From contig JAAYZB010000135.1 in assembly GCA_012515085.1 (NCBI GenBank), positions 1 through 28,207 on the forward strand: a stretch of DNA of 28,207 bases, given 5' to 3'. The notes beneath the pieces are model-generated. The model searched no databases. It was not told the origin of the DNA and was given only the letters and a program-made list of their open reading frames with translations. Within the stretch, counting starts at the first letter, position 1. Each line of letters begins with the position of its first letter. A program made the position numbers and the translations under genes. This document shows positions 16,165 to 24,043 of this stretch, piece after piece. This DNA comes from Acholeplasmataceae bacterium. Its GTDB lineage: Bacteria > Bacillota_I > Bacilli_A > Izemoplasmatales > Hujiaoplasmataceae.

Positions 16165-17001
16165 ATGATTTTGAATGTGAAATATAACAATCATCCCGAA
16201 GATTCGAAATATTACGATACCAAAACGCTCAGGGAGCGATATCTGATTGAACGGGTCTTTGAACCCGATCAGATTACCTTTACCTATTCTCATCATGATC
16301 GCATCATCGCTGGTGGGGTGATGCCTATTCATAGCGCTTTGAGCCTTCCTGTCTCCAAAGATTTGGGAACCGCTTATTTCCTCGAAAGACGGGAAATGGG
16401 CGTGATCAATATCGGTGGTGCCGGTTGGATCAAACTGGATGGAAAATCGATTCCGATGGCCGAAAGAGATGGACTTTATGTGGGAAGAGGCATCCAATCG
16501 GTTGAGTTTGGGTCGAATGATCCGAAACAACCCGCCAAATATTATGTGAACAGCGCACCTGCTCACCAAAGTTATCCTTCCACACATATCCCCTTTACCA
16601 AAGCCAACCCTAATAAATTAGGCTCTCCCAAGACTTTGAATGAACGTACCATCTATCAATATGTCCACCCGGCTGTCTGTAAGTCCTGTCAATTGGTGAT
16701 GGGAATGACCATTCTTTCCGAAGGCAGTGCCTGGAATACGATGATTTCTCACACGCATGAACGCCGAATGGAAGTCTATTTTTATTTCAATATGGCCGAA
16801 GACACTCGAGTTTTCCATTTCATGGGCCAACCCGAGGAAACCCGGCACTTAATCATTCAAAATGAACAAGGAGTCATATCACCGTCTTGGTCCATACATT
16901 CCGGCGTAGGGACATCTGACTATACGTTTATCTGGGGTATGTGCGGTGAAAACCAAACCTTTGATGACATGGATTTTGTGGCCATGGATCAAATTCGTTA
17001 A
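16165..17001 (+). CDS. kduI: 5-dehydro-4-deoxy-D-glucuronate isomerase (DKI isomerase)
   Basis: This 278-residue protein has the same length as E. coli KduI when the ATG at 16165 is used. That start is supported by AAGGAG (16151-16156) eight bases upstream. A GTG at 16156 is inside the ribosome site and is rejected. The zinc ligands fall at His196, His198, Glu203 and His245 (SHTHERRMEV and SWSIHSGVG), the positions known for the E. coli enzyme. It converts 5-keto-4-deoxyuronate, made spontaneously from unsaturated uronate released by GH105, into 3-deoxy-D-glycero-2,5-hexodiulosonate. That product is the substrate of KduD, encoded 15 bases downstream. Confidence 0.96.
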   Translation: MILNVKYNNHPEDSKYYDTKTLRERYLIERVFEPDQITFTYSHHDRIIAGGVMPIHSALSLPVSKDLGTAYFLERREMGVINIGGAGWIKLDGKSIPMAERDGLYVGRGIQSVEFGSNDPKQPAKYYVNSAPAHQSYPSTHIPFTKANPNKLGSPKTLNERTIYQYVHPAVCKSCQLVMGMTILSEGSAWNTMISHTHERRMEVYFYFNMAEDTRVFHFMGQPEETRHLIIQNEQGVISPSWSIHSGVGTSDYTFIWGMCGENQTFDDMDFVAMDQIR

Positions 17002-17016
17002 GGAGGAAAAGATAGA

Positions 17017-17784
17017 ATGATTATCGATCGATTTCGACTGGATGGAAAAGTTGCCCTTGTGACAGGGGCCTCCACCGGTCTTGGTCAAGGGATGGCTCTT
17101 GGCTTAGCCGAAGCCGGAGCGGATATTGTCGGTGTGGATTATGTCGCGATGAATGAGACAGAAGCAGCTATCACGAATCTTGGCCGGCGGTTCTTTGGGA
17201 TCGTTATGGATTTAATCTCCATCTCTCCCGAAGGCTTAGACGAATGTGTGGCCTTATCGGTCAAACAGATGGGACATGTCGATATTCTAGTCAACAATGC
17301 AGGAATCATCCGGCGAGAAGATGCAATCGAGTTTTCAGAAGAAAACTGGGATGACGTGTTGGCTATCAATCTTAAGACCGTATATTTTTTGTCACAAGCG
17401 GTTGCTAAGCAATATATAAAACAAGGTAGTGGGGGCAAAATCATCAATATCGCCTCAATGTTGTCATTTCAAGGGGGGATCCGAGTTCCTTCTTATACGG
17501 CTGCAAAATCAGGTGTCAAGGGGATCACGATGGCCTTGGCCAACGAATGGGCAGGAAAAAACATCAATGTAAACGCCATCGCTCCCGGGTATATGGCAAC
17601 CAACAACACCAAACAACTGCGTGATGATGAAGTACGAGCAGAACAGATATTGAATCGAATTCCAGCAGGAAGATGGGGATTGCCACAAGATGTCGCCGGT
17701 GCGGCAGTCTTTCTCGCCTCGGAGAATGCCAGTTACATTCACGGGACCACACTGGCGGTTGATGGCGGATGGTTGTCTCGATAA
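17017..17784 (+). CDS. kduD: 2-dehydro-3-deoxy-D-gluconate 5-dehydrogenase (SDR family)
   Basis: This 255-residue classical short-chain dehydrogenase has the cofactor motif TGASTGLGQG (residues 16-25), NNAG (93-96), Asn118, Ser147 in IASMLS, and Tyr160-x3-Lys164 in YTAAK. It reduces the KduI product to KDG with NAD(P)H, feeding KdgK. An AAGGAGG ribosome site lies ahead of the ATG. It is the last gene of the operon and is followed by a strong terminator. SDR sequence alone would leave specificity open, but pairing with kduI makes the call secure. Confidence 0.94.
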   Translation: MIIDRFRLDGKVALVTGASTGLGQGMALGLAEAGADIVGVDYVAMNETEAAITNLGRRFFGIVMDLISISPEGLDECVALSVKQMGHVDILVNNAGIIRREDAIEFSEENWDDVLAINLKTVYFLSQAVAKQYIKQGSGGKIINIASMLSFQGGIRVPSYTAAKSGVKGITMALANEWAGKNINVNAIAPGYMATNNTKQLRDDEVRAEQILNRIPAGRWGLPQDVAGAAVFLASENASYIHGTTLAVDGGWLSR

Positions 17785-17793
17785 ACAAATGGC

Positions 17794-17821
17794 AAAAACG
17801 GTCAAAAGATTGACCGTTTTT
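17794..17821 (+). terminator. Rho-independent terminator after kduD
   Basis: The perfect stem ACGGTCAA (17798-17805) / TTGACCGT (17810-17817) has an AAGA loop. It is extended by AAAA on the left and TTTT on the right. Confidence 0.92.
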
Positions 17822-17823
17822 AC

Positions 17824-17852
17824 TTTACACACTTTTTCGGATAGCATATAAT
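17824..17852 (+). promoter_or_regulatory. Promoter for the FMN-binding protein and alr genes
   Basis: TTTACA (17824-17829) and a perfect TATAAT (17847-17852) are separated by 17 bases. The -35 box begins only three bases after the kduD terminator. Confidence 0.82.
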
Positions 17853-17886
17853 ACTAGCGGATACTTATCCAAAAGGAAGTGTAAAA

Positions 17887-18273
17887 ATGAAAAAAGTACT
17901 CATAATTATCGGTGTAGTGATTGCGGTTCTCGTTCTTTCGATTATTATCAGCATGAAAGTCGTCGAAGGCAAGTTGGACGATTTGCGTGACATCACATTT
18001 GAAGCGATTGATGTGTCGGAGCATGCCGACGGAGTGTACGAAGGAGCATATTCACAATTTCCGATTTCGGTAAAAGTCGAGGTGACGATCCTTGATGGGG
18101 CGATCACTGAAATCGATATTGTTGAACATGAACATGGAAAAGGTGGCGACGCTGAAACCATTATCACAGATGTCATCGAGAGCCAATCATTAGCAGTCGA
18201 TACCATCGCCGGAGCGACATACAGTTCCATCGCCATCCTACTCGCAGTCGAGGATGCCTTGGCAATTGAATAA
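17887..18273 (+). CDS. Membrane-anchored FMN-binding domain protein
   Basis: This 128-residue protein has an N-terminal membrane anchor (residues 4-23) followed by a small FMN_bind-type domain exposed outside the cell. The segment DTIAGATYSS (Asp105 to Ser114) resembles the D-x-x-x-[SG]-A-T flavinylation motif, in which Thr111 would take covalent FMN from an ApbE transferase. Such domains occur in RnfG, NqrC and extracellular electron-transfer proteins and pass electrons at the membrane surface. No apbE or partner reductase gene is in the window. GGAAGTG precedes the ATG. It is the first gene of a two-gene unit with alr 24 bases downstream, and a functional link is not obvious. Confidence 0.85.
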   Translation: MKKVLIIIGVVIAVLVLSIIISMKVVEGKLDDLRDITFEAIDVSEHADGVYEGAYSQFPISVKVEVTILDGAITEIDIVEHEHGKGGDAETIITDVIESQSLAVDTIAGATYSSIAILLAVEDALAIE

Positions 18274-18297
18274 CACCATATATCTTGGGGGAGAATT

Positions 18298-19395
18298 ATG
18301 CTGGACCGAGTGTCTGCTTTCATCGATCTAAATCGGTTATACCAAAATTATCATTCTATCCAGATCCATTGTGATCCATCGGTTTTTGTCATGGCAGTGG
18401 TCAAAGCGGATGCTTATGGTCATGGAGCGATTCCCGTCGCGACCTATTTGTCCGACCATGGGGTACGCCAATATGGCGTGCATTCGCTTTCGGAAGCATT
18501 AGAACTGAGAAACGCCGGTGTCCAAGGGGAAATCTTGATTTTCGGAAGAGTGGATAGTCAAGATGCGTCGATCTTAAAACGATCGGCTTTGATTCCGACG
18601 ATACCATCACTTCAAGATGCGCAGATGCTCATTAGCCAAGCAGAAGGAGTGGTTGCGGACATCAAGATCGATACCGGGATGTCGCGTTTTGGCTTGCCTT
18701 GTCATCAGGAAACGGATTTGGAGAAGACACTCACCGAAATTCGCTCGATTTTGGCGCTGGATAAGATAAAAATTCGCGGCATCTATACACATTTCGCCTC
18801 CGCTGATAATTCAGACTCTACGTTTACCCATCACCAAGCAGCGTTGTTTTCTTGGATTCAAAAACGACTACTTGAGGATGGAAGGCAAAAGCTTGTTTTT
18901 CATGCGGCCAATAGTGCCGCGACTATTCGCTATCCGGAATATCATTTTCAAATGGTGCGAACCGGGATTATGCTCTATGGCTATCCTCCGGTACAAACGA
19001 CTTGGGATTTGTCGCCAGCACTGACTTTAAAAGCGAAAATAATCGATCTTCGAACTGTTCGTGCAGGAGAATCCGTTAGTTATGGACAAACCTATGTTTC
19101 CTCGAAGACTAGTCAAATCGCCACCTTGGCGATCGGCTATGCGGATGGGTATTTTCGGTCTTTGTCCAATCGTGGCTTGGTGCGAATCAAAGGTCAGAAT
19201 TGCCCCATCGTCGGGCGAGTCTGCATGGATGCCTGCATGGTCGATGTCACCGGGTTGACTCTTGCTATCGGCGAGGAGGCCACCATTATCGGGAAGAATC
19301 ATTCAGCTGAATTGACCGCCGCTTTGGCAGACACTATCTCCTATGAGGTATTGACCAATATCAGCAAACGAGTTCCAAGAGTTTATCCCCGTTAG
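18298..19395 (+). CDS. alr: Alanine racemase
   Basis: This 365-residue PLP enzyme makes D-alanine for peptidoglycan. The PLP-binding Lys36 in VVKADAYGHG and the second catalytic base Tyr262 in SVSYGQTYVS are clear, as are IGYADGYFR and GRVCMDACMVDVT. A GGGGGAG ribosome site lies before the ATG. Its presence argues for a cell wall, separating this organism from wall-less Mollicutes, although alr can have catabolic roles. It ends at a terminator shared with the convergent pdxT. Proximity to pdxS, pdxT and pdxR puts a PLP user beside PLP makers. Confidence 0.95.
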   Translation: MLDRVSAFIDLNRLYQNYHSIQIHCDPSVFVMAVVKADAYGHGAIPVATYLSDHGVRQYGVHSLSEALELRNAGVQGEILIFGRVDSQDASILKRSALIPTIPSLQDAQMLISQAEGVVADIKIDTGMSRFGLPCHQETDLEKTLTEIRSILALDKIKIRGIYTHFASADNSDSTFTHHQAALFSWIQKRLLEDGRQKLVFHAANSAATIRYPEYHFQMVRTGIMLYGYPPVQTTWDLSPALTLKAKIIDLRTVRAGESVSYGQTYVSSKTSQIATLAIGYADGYFRSLSNRGLVRIKGQNCPIVGRVCMDACMVDVTGLTLAIGEEATIIGKNHSAELTAALADTISYEVLTNISKRVPRVYPR

Positions 19396-19427
19396 ATTTA
19401 AATCTCCAAGCTCAATAAAGATTTAAC

Positions 19428-19458
19428 AAAAAGTCACTCAGCTAAGAGCGACTTTTTT
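19428..19458. terminator. Bidirectional terminator between alr and pdxT
   Basis: AAAAAGTC (19428-19435) pairs with GACTTTTT (19450-19457). An inner CTC/GAG extension follows one mismatch, with an AGCTAA loop. The A-run on one side and T-run on the other allow it to work in both directions. The pdxT stop codon lies in the hairpin. Confidence 0.8.
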
Positions 19459-20026
19459 CATATTCGATGCAATCATTGAGGAAGAGTCTATGGATCGAAT
19501 CATCCTCTGTGAGTTCAGGATGAAAGGCGACACCCGTTTGTCGAAGAGATTTTACCATGACTATGTGATCATCGACAGTTGCGAGGACTTGAACGGATTC
19601 TCCAACAGACTCAATATAAGGTGCTCGAATGAATACCATGGGAAAGGAACCAATTCCAGCGATTTCCGCCTTTGTAAAGAAACTACCAAGTTGTCGTCCA
19701 TATGCATTTCGCTTGACGACGACATCTAATGTTCCAATGCTCGGATATCCGTTTGTCAGCGTCTGTTTTGCGAGCAAAATCAGTCCGGCACAAGTACCCA
19801 ATACCGGCAAGCCGTTCTGGATTTTTTCACGGATGGGATTCATTAGCTGAAGATCTGAAAGCAATTTTCCGATTGTGGTGCTTTCACCACCTGGAATAAT
19901 CAGCCCGTCCAGTGGTTTCAGGAAATCGGCGACCGAACGGATCTCATGATGAGAGATGCCGATTTTATCCAACATCTGCCCGTGTTCGAAAAATGCTCCT
20001 TGTAATGCTAAGATGCCGATATGCAT
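19442..20026 (-). CDS. pdxT: Pyridoxal 5'-phosphate synthase glutaminase subunit
   Basis: This 194-residue class I glutamine amidotransferase supplies ammonia to PdxS. The catalytic triad is visible as Cys79 in GTCAG, and His169 and Glu171 in AFHPELTEDD. The oxyanion/binding motif PGGEST and the FIRAPYI motif are typical of PdxT. The ATG follows the pdxS stop by four bases, with GGAGAG inside the end of pdxS as ribosome site. This pairing with pdxS gives DXP-independent vitamin B6 synthesis. Confidence 0.95.
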   Translation of the reverse strand: MHIGILALQGAFFEHGQMLDKIGISHHEIRSVADFLKPLDGLIIPGGESTTIGKLLSDLQLMNPIREKIQNGLPVLGTCAGLILLAKQTLTNGYPSIGTLDVVVKRNAYGRQLGSFFTKAEIAGIGSFPMVFIRAPYIESVGESVQVLATVDDHIVMVKSLRQTGVAFHPELTEDDSIHRLFLNDCIEYEKSRS

Positions 20027-20030
20027 GGAT

Positions 20031-20906
20031 TTACTCTCCGCGTTTCGCCATCAATAAATCGATTTCTTCGGAATTGATGCCGATCATCGCTTCTCCCAAG
20101 TTTTCGGATATCTCCGAAAGAATCTGAGGGTTGTTATAGTTGGTGACGGCCTTGACAATGGCTTGAGCGCGTTTGGCAGGGTTTCCCGATTTGAAGATAC
20201 CGGATCCCACAAAAACACCCTCCGCTCCGAGTTGCATCATCAGCGCAGCATCGGCAGGAGTGGCAATGCCTCCGGCAGCAAAATTGACGACGGGTAATTT
20301 ACCTTGTTTTTGTACTAATCTCAATAAATCCAAAGGAACTTGAAGTTGTTTGGCTGCCTCGTAAAGTTCATCTTCACCTAGAGAAACAACTCGGCGAATT
20401 TCAGATTGGATTAACCTCATATGCGTTACCGCTTGAATGATGTCTCCAGTTCCAGGCTCCCCTTTGGTGCGAATCATCGAGGCGCCTTCTGCGATACGAC
20501 GAAGTGCCTCACCTAAATTCTTGGCTCCACACACAAAAGGTACTTTGAACCGTGTCTTATCGATATGATAGATGTCATCGGCGGGTGACAAGACTTCACT
20601 TTCGTCGATGTAGTCGATTTCTAGGGCTTCTAAAATTTGAGCTTCCACAAAGTGACCGATGCGGACCTTGGCCATGACAGGGATCGAGACTGCCTGTTGG
20701 ATTGCCTTGATCAACCCGGGATCGCTCATGCGGGAAACACCACCAGCGGCGCGAATATCAGCGGGGATCCGTTCCAGTGCCATGACCGCGCAAGCACCTG
20801 AAGCTTCCGCGATTTTCGCTTGTTCCGGTGTGGTCACGTCCATAATTACCCCGCCTTTTAACATTTGGGCAAGTTCTTTGTTCAACTCGTATCGTGTTTT
20901 TTCCAT
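20031..20906 (-). CDS. pdxS: Pyridoxal 5'-phosphate synthase subunit PdxS
   Basis: This 291-residue TIM barrel forms PLP from ribose 5-phosphate, glyceraldehyde 3-phosphate and ammonia from PdxT, in a dodecamer. The catalytic lysines Lys80 (IPVMAKVRIGH) and Lys148 (MIRTKGEPGTG) match those known in the family. The frame is open for 20 codons further upstream, but the ATG at 20906 is preferred because a perfect AGGAGG (20913-20918) precedes it and the protein then begins MEKTRYELNKEL at the usual place. Its promoter lies within the divergent region controlled by the MocR-type regulator encoded at 21018. Confidence 0.96.
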   Translation of the reverse strand: MEKTRYELNKELAQMLKGGVIMDVTTPEQAKIAEASGACAVMALERIPADIRAAGGVSRMSDPGLIKAIQQAVSIPVMAKVRIGHFVEAQILEALEIDYIDESEVLSPADDIYHIDKTRFKVPFVCGAKNLGEALRRIAEGASMIRTKGEPGTGDIIQAVTHMRLIQSEIRRVVSLGEDELYEAAKQLQVPLDLLRLVQKQGKLPVVNFAAGGIATPADAALMMQLGAEGVFVGSGIFKSGNPAKRAQAIVKAVTNYNNPQILSEISENLGEAMIGINSEEIDLLMAKRGE

Positions 20907-20920
20907 TGTAATCCTCCTCA

Positions 20921-20949
20921 TTGACACATGTGTGGTTTTCAGGTATATT
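20921..20949 (+). promoter_or_regulatory. Promoter for the pdxR-like regulator gene
   Basis: TTGACA (20921-20926) and TATATT (20944-20949) have a 17-base spacer. The -10 box shares three bases with the -10 box of the opposing pdxS promoter, so polymerase can occupy only one at a time. Confidence 0.7.
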
Positions 20950-21007
20950 ATAGTTGAATCTGGCATTATGTAAAGCCCCAGTTTTATTCAAATTGATAAG
21001 GCCAGTT
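20924..21007. promoter_or_regulatory. Candidate MocR/PdxR operator elements in the pdx divergent region
   Basis: A perfect 10-base palindrome ACACATGTGT (20924-20933) overlaps the -35 box of the regulator promoter and lies just downstream of the pdxS start site. Two direct CCAGTT repeats (20978-20983 and 21002-21007, 24 bases apart) lie upstream of the pdxS promoter. MocR regulators commonly bind repeated short motifs in such regions. Assignment is inference. Confidence 0.4.
20947..20974 (-). promoter_or_regulatory. Promoter for pdxS-pdxT
   Basis: On the minus strand, TTTACA (20974-20969) and a perfect TATAAT (20952-20947) have a 16-base spacer. Transcription would begin near 20940. The box overlaps the divergent regulator promoter. 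Confidence 0.72.
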
Positions 21008-21017
21008 AAGGAGGAAC

Positions 21018-22421
21018 ATGTTTACCTTCTATTTTGATGAAACCAGTAGAATAAACCGGTATGTTCAGTTAACTCGGCATATTCGACAACTGATTATGGG
21101 TGATGAATTGAAGTCAGGAATGCAACTTCCCTCCCGCAGGCAACTGGCGGAACATCTTCGGATCAGCGTGACCACAGTGGATTTGGCATATCAGCAATTG
21201 GTGGCCGAAGGCTTTGTGGTTTCTAAGCCCAGAAGTGGTTTTTTTGTTCGGGATTTAATTCGTTTGACTTCACCGAACTTTCCTGATAAAGAAATTAATC
21301 ATTCTACTCTAAAAGAACATACTTCTTATAAACATGATTTCAAAACCAACTTGGTGGATCCGAACTACTTCCCTTACATGAGACTAGCCAAACTAGAAAA
21401 GGAGACTATTTTAGATGATATTAGAGAAAAAATCAATGAACAGGATTTGTTTGGATATGATCCATTACGAAACGAAATAGCCTCATACCTTAGGCGTTAT
21501 CGAGGGATTCAAGCGGATCCCGCTCAAATTTTAATTGGCACGGGGAGCGAAACAATGGTCACTCTGGTTCGAGGTATCTTTGGAAGCGATGCGGTTGTTG
21601 CCCTCGAGAATCCCGGCGTCCCCCGGATTCAAAAATTATATGAAGCATATGGCATCCGTACTTGCCCGATTTCGATTGATTCTGAAGGTATCCATCCCGA
21701 CGAACTGGTCAAAAACAACTGCACACTGTGTCATGTGACGCCCTCGCATCAATTTCCAACGGGAATCGTGATGCCAATCACTAGGCGATTGGCGCTGCTT
21801 GAATGGGTCAATAAAAGTTCTAGTCGTTTTTTAATCGAAGATGATTATGACAGCGAGTTTCGCTTTGGTGGGAATCCGATTCCAGCCTTGTCCAGTCTGG
21901 ATCGAGAAGGCCGTGTCATCTATATGAATTCTTTTACCAAAAGCATGGCTCCCACGTTGAGAATCAATTTTTTAGTTCTTCCTCCGATACTTGTCCAACG
22001 ATATCGACAAGTGTTTTTGGGCTTTTCTTCACCGGTCTCCTTGATTGCCCAAGTCTCTCTTGCCCGTTTTATGAAACAAGGATGGTTTGAAAGTCATCTC
22101 AATCGGATGAAACACCTCTATCGACAAAAGCGAGATCGACTAATCGCTTCTTTGAAAACCGGCCTGATATCCGATCGTATTCGGATCGTCGGTGAAGATG
22201 CGGGCTTGCATTTCTTAATGGAAATCAACGCTGATCTACACGAAAAAGATGTCATCAACGCCGCACAAGAAGCCGGAATCCGGATCGATGGGTTATCGGA
22301 GACCGCTTTGGTACCGCTACAGGAAAAAGCATGCACACTGGTGCTGGGATATTCCGGACTCACCGACGTTGAGCAAGCAGCGGATGCATTGAAGCAAGTG
22401 ATCGATAAATTGATCCATTGA
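21018..22421 (+). CDS. pdxR: MocR-type (GntR-aminotransferase fusion) regulator, PdxR-like
   Basis: This 467-residue fusion has an N-terminal GntR winged helix-turn-helix (about residues 10-75, with LPSRRQLAEHLRISVTTVD) and a linker. The rest is a fold-type I aminotransferase domain (about residues 110-467). PLP-site landmarks are IEDDYDSEF and the Schiff-base lysine, about Lys308, in NSFTKSMAP. In other Gram-positive bacteria PdxR lies divergent from pdxST, activates it when PLP is scarce, and represses itself. The layout here is identical. AAGGAGG precedes the ATG. No convincing terminator was seen downstream. Confidence 0.92.
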   Translation: MFTFYFDETSRINRYVQLTRHIRQLIMGDELKSGMQLPSRRQLAEHLRISVTTVDLAYQQLVAEGFVVSKPRSGFFVRDLIRLTSPNFPDKEINHSTLKEHTSYKHDFKTNLVDPNYFPYMRLAKLEKETILDDIREKINEQDLFGYDPLRNEIASYLRRYRGIQADPAQILIGTGSETMVTLVRGIFGSDAVVALENPGVPRIQKLYEAYGIRTCPISIDSEGIHPDELVKNNCTLCHVTPSHQFPTGIVMPITRRLALLEWVNKSSSRFLIEDDYDSEFRFGGNPIPALSSLDREGRVIYMNSFTKSMAPTLRINFLVLPPILVQRYRQVFLGFSSPVSLIAQVSLARFMKQGWFESHLNRMKHLYRQKRDRLIASLKTGLISDRIRIVGEDAGLHFLMEINADLHEKDVINAAQEAGIRIDGLSETALVPLQEKACTLVLGYSGLTDVEQAADALKQVIDKLIH

Positions 22422-22534
22422 ACGCTGATTGAGAATGATCCATTTTGTTGAACCAAGGGACATGTTTGTTGCTTCCATTTGAGAAATTAAATGTTGTGCG
22501 CTTTGTGATGAGATAATGTATTTCTATAGCGATT

Positions 22535-22554
22535 CGAATTTCACTTGAGATTCG
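22535..22554. promoter_or_regulatory. 20-base near-perfect palindrome, candidate operator of the proline dehydrogenase operon
   Basis: The string from CGAATTTCAC to TTGAGATTCG is symmetric at 16 of 20 positions (CGAA..TCA..TGA..TTCG). It lies about 58 bases upstream of the extended -10 box in the 226-base gap before the operon. No long T-run makes it a terminator. The regulator that would bind is not identified. Confidence 0.45.
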
Positions 22555-22611
22555 GTACCTTCTTTTTGAGCATTTTTTTGAATTTTGGGGCTTCATTATG
22601 AAAGCGTTTTA

Positions 22612-22620
22612 TGTTATCAT
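22612..22620 (+). promoter_or_regulatory. Extended -10 promoter for the proline dehydrogenase operon
   Basis: TG at 22612-22613 followed by one base and TATCAT (22615-22620) forms an extended -10 element. The -35 region at 17 bases spacing is poor (TTCATT at 22592), so an activator may be needed. The transcript would start about 20 bases before the ATG at 22648. Confidence 0.45.
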
Positions 22621-22647
22621 ATCAACTGTGATGAAAGCGGTGGAACG

Positions 22648-22947
22648 ATGAGAATTAAACAACATCCCATTTTGGATTTTGAACCCAAACGACCAATCCT
22701 TTTCCGTTACAACAATCAGGAAGTGATTGGCTATGAAGGCGATACAATTGCTGCAGCCCTTCATGCCGCGGGGATCAAAGTCCTATCTTTTAGTATGGTC
22801 GAAAAGCGACCTCGTGGTTTTTATTGTGCGATTGGCAATTGCGGTTCCTGCCATATGACGGTCAATGGCGTTCCCAATGTCAAAACTTGCCTGACGATGC
22901 TTGAAGAAGGCATGGAAGTCGTCAGCATGGAAACAAAGGTGAAATAA
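22648..22947 (+). CDS. Small 2Fe-2S subunit of a multi-subunit proline/imino acid dehydrogenase
   Basis: This 99-residue Fer2_4-type protein has the 2Fe-2S ligands Cys60, Cys65, Cys68 and Cys81 in the FYCAIGNCGSCHMTVNG segment. Stand-alone proteins like this are the small electron-transfer subunit of hydrogen cyanide synthase (HcnA), opine oxidases, D-hydroxyproline dehydrogenase and archaeal dye-linked proline dehydrogenase PDH1. The frame extends 21 codons upstream, but the ATG at 22648 matches the family start and has a GGTGG-type ribosome site. It is the first gene of a tightly packed operon whose stop is one base from the next start. Confidence 0.88.
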   Translation: MRIKQHPILDFEPKRPILFRYNNQEVIGYEGDTIAAALHAAGIKVLSFSMVEKRPRGFYCAIGNCGSCHMTVNGVPNVKTCLTMLEEGMEVVSMETKVK

Positions 22948-22948
22948 T

Positions 22949-24043
22949 ATGCGGACGACCGAGTTATTGATCATTGGCGGCGGCCCTGCCGGATTAATGG
23001 CCGCAAAAACAGCTTTGGAAGCAGGGGCTCAAGTCACGTTGATTGATCGTAATAATCGATTGGGTGGGCAATTGATCAAACAAACGCACAAGTTTTTTGG
23101 ATCAGAAAAGCAATATGCCAAAACAAGAGGATTAACGATTGCCGAGAAACTGATCACGGATTTGGAAGATTATCACGATCGTTTAAAAATATGTCTCAAT
23201 ACGACGGCTTTAGGCTTATATCGAGATCGAGTGGTAACGACAGTTTGCAATGATACTTATGACAAGATCCATCCACAAGCAATTATCGTTGCTACGGGCG
23301 CGTTTGAAAAATGTTTAGCGTTTGAAAACAATGATCTTCCGGGTATTTACGGCGCTGGGGCGGTTCAAACCTTGATGAACCTGTATGGCGTGTTGCCCGG
23401 AAAAGAGATCGTTATGGTAGGAAGCGGAAATATTGGGTTGATCGTATCTTACCAGTTGATCCAAGCGGGCGTCAGGGTCAAAGCCGTATTAGAAGCAGCG
23501 CCTGTAATCGGAGGATATAAAGTCCACGCATCCAAACTCCGTCGTTTAGGAGTGCCAATTTTAACGTCTACGACAGTGCAAAAAGCAATTGGTTCACTCG
23601 AAATCGAGAAGATTGTCACGGTCAAACTCGATTCAAATTGGCAAGCGATTGAAGGATCGGAAGCAGAAATCTATGTGGATGCTCTTTGCGTAGCAGTCGG
23701 ATTATCACCAATGCATCAATTGTTATCGATGGCCGATATTCAAATGTGCTATGTTTCTGAACTTGGCGGATTGGTTCCACACGTGTCCGAAGATTATGAA
23801 ACCAGTCTGGATTCAGTGTTTGTCGCCGGTGATGTGACGGGAGTTGAAGAAGCTTCCAGCGCGATTGTCGAGGGTGCGATTGCTGGGTTAATGGCGGCTA
23901 AAAAGATGAACCATCTTCATCCGGAAGCCGACCGAATCCTCTGTGAATACCGAACGCAGTTGGATAATCTTCGCTCTGGTCCATGTGGATGCAAAATCCG
24001 AAACGGACTGGGGAAACTCAAGGAGAATCAACATGTTGGATAA
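22949..24043 (+). CDS. FAD/NAD(H)-binding subunit of a multi-subunit proline/imino acid dehydrogenase
   Basis: This 364-residue pyridine nucleotide-disulphide oxidoreductase-fold protein has an N-terminal FAD Rossmann motif IIGGGPAGLMAA (residues 8-19). A second NAD-binding motif VMVGSGNIGLIVSY lies near residue 154, and the C-terminal FAD motif is SVFVAGDVTGVEEASSA. It resembles HcnB/OoxA-type alpha subunits and the NADH dehydrogenase-like subunit of PDH1. In many relatives a BFD 2Fe-2S domain is fused at the C-terminus. Here the chain ends shortly after a GPCGCK stretch (Cys346, Cys348) and the BFD domain is a separate gene at 24508. AAGGTG precedes the ATG. It overlaps the next gene by 11 bases. 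Confidence 0.87.
   Translation: MRTTELLIIGGGPAGLMAAKTALEAGAQVTLIDRNNRLGGQLIKQTHKFFGSEKQYAKTRGLTIAEKLITDLEDYHDRLKICLNTTALGLYRDRVVTTVCNDTYDKIHPQAIIVATGAFEKCLAFENNDLPGIYGAGAVQTLMNLYGVLPGKEIVMVGSGNIGLIVSYQLIQAGVRVKAVLEAAPVIGGYKVHASKLRRLGVPILTSTTVQKAIGSLEIEKIVTVKLDSNWQAIEGSEAEIYVDALCVAVGLSPMHQLLSMADIQMCYVSELGGLVPHVSEDYETSLDSVFVAGDVTGVEEASSAIVEGAIAGLMAAKKMNHLHPEADRILCEYRTQLDNLRSGPCGCKIRNGLGKLKENQHVG

Noticed and set aside
20907..20966. N-terminal extension of PdxS by 20 residues
   Set aside because: The extension would cross the promoter, lacks a ribosome site and is absent from the family, while AGGAGG supports the ATG at 20906.
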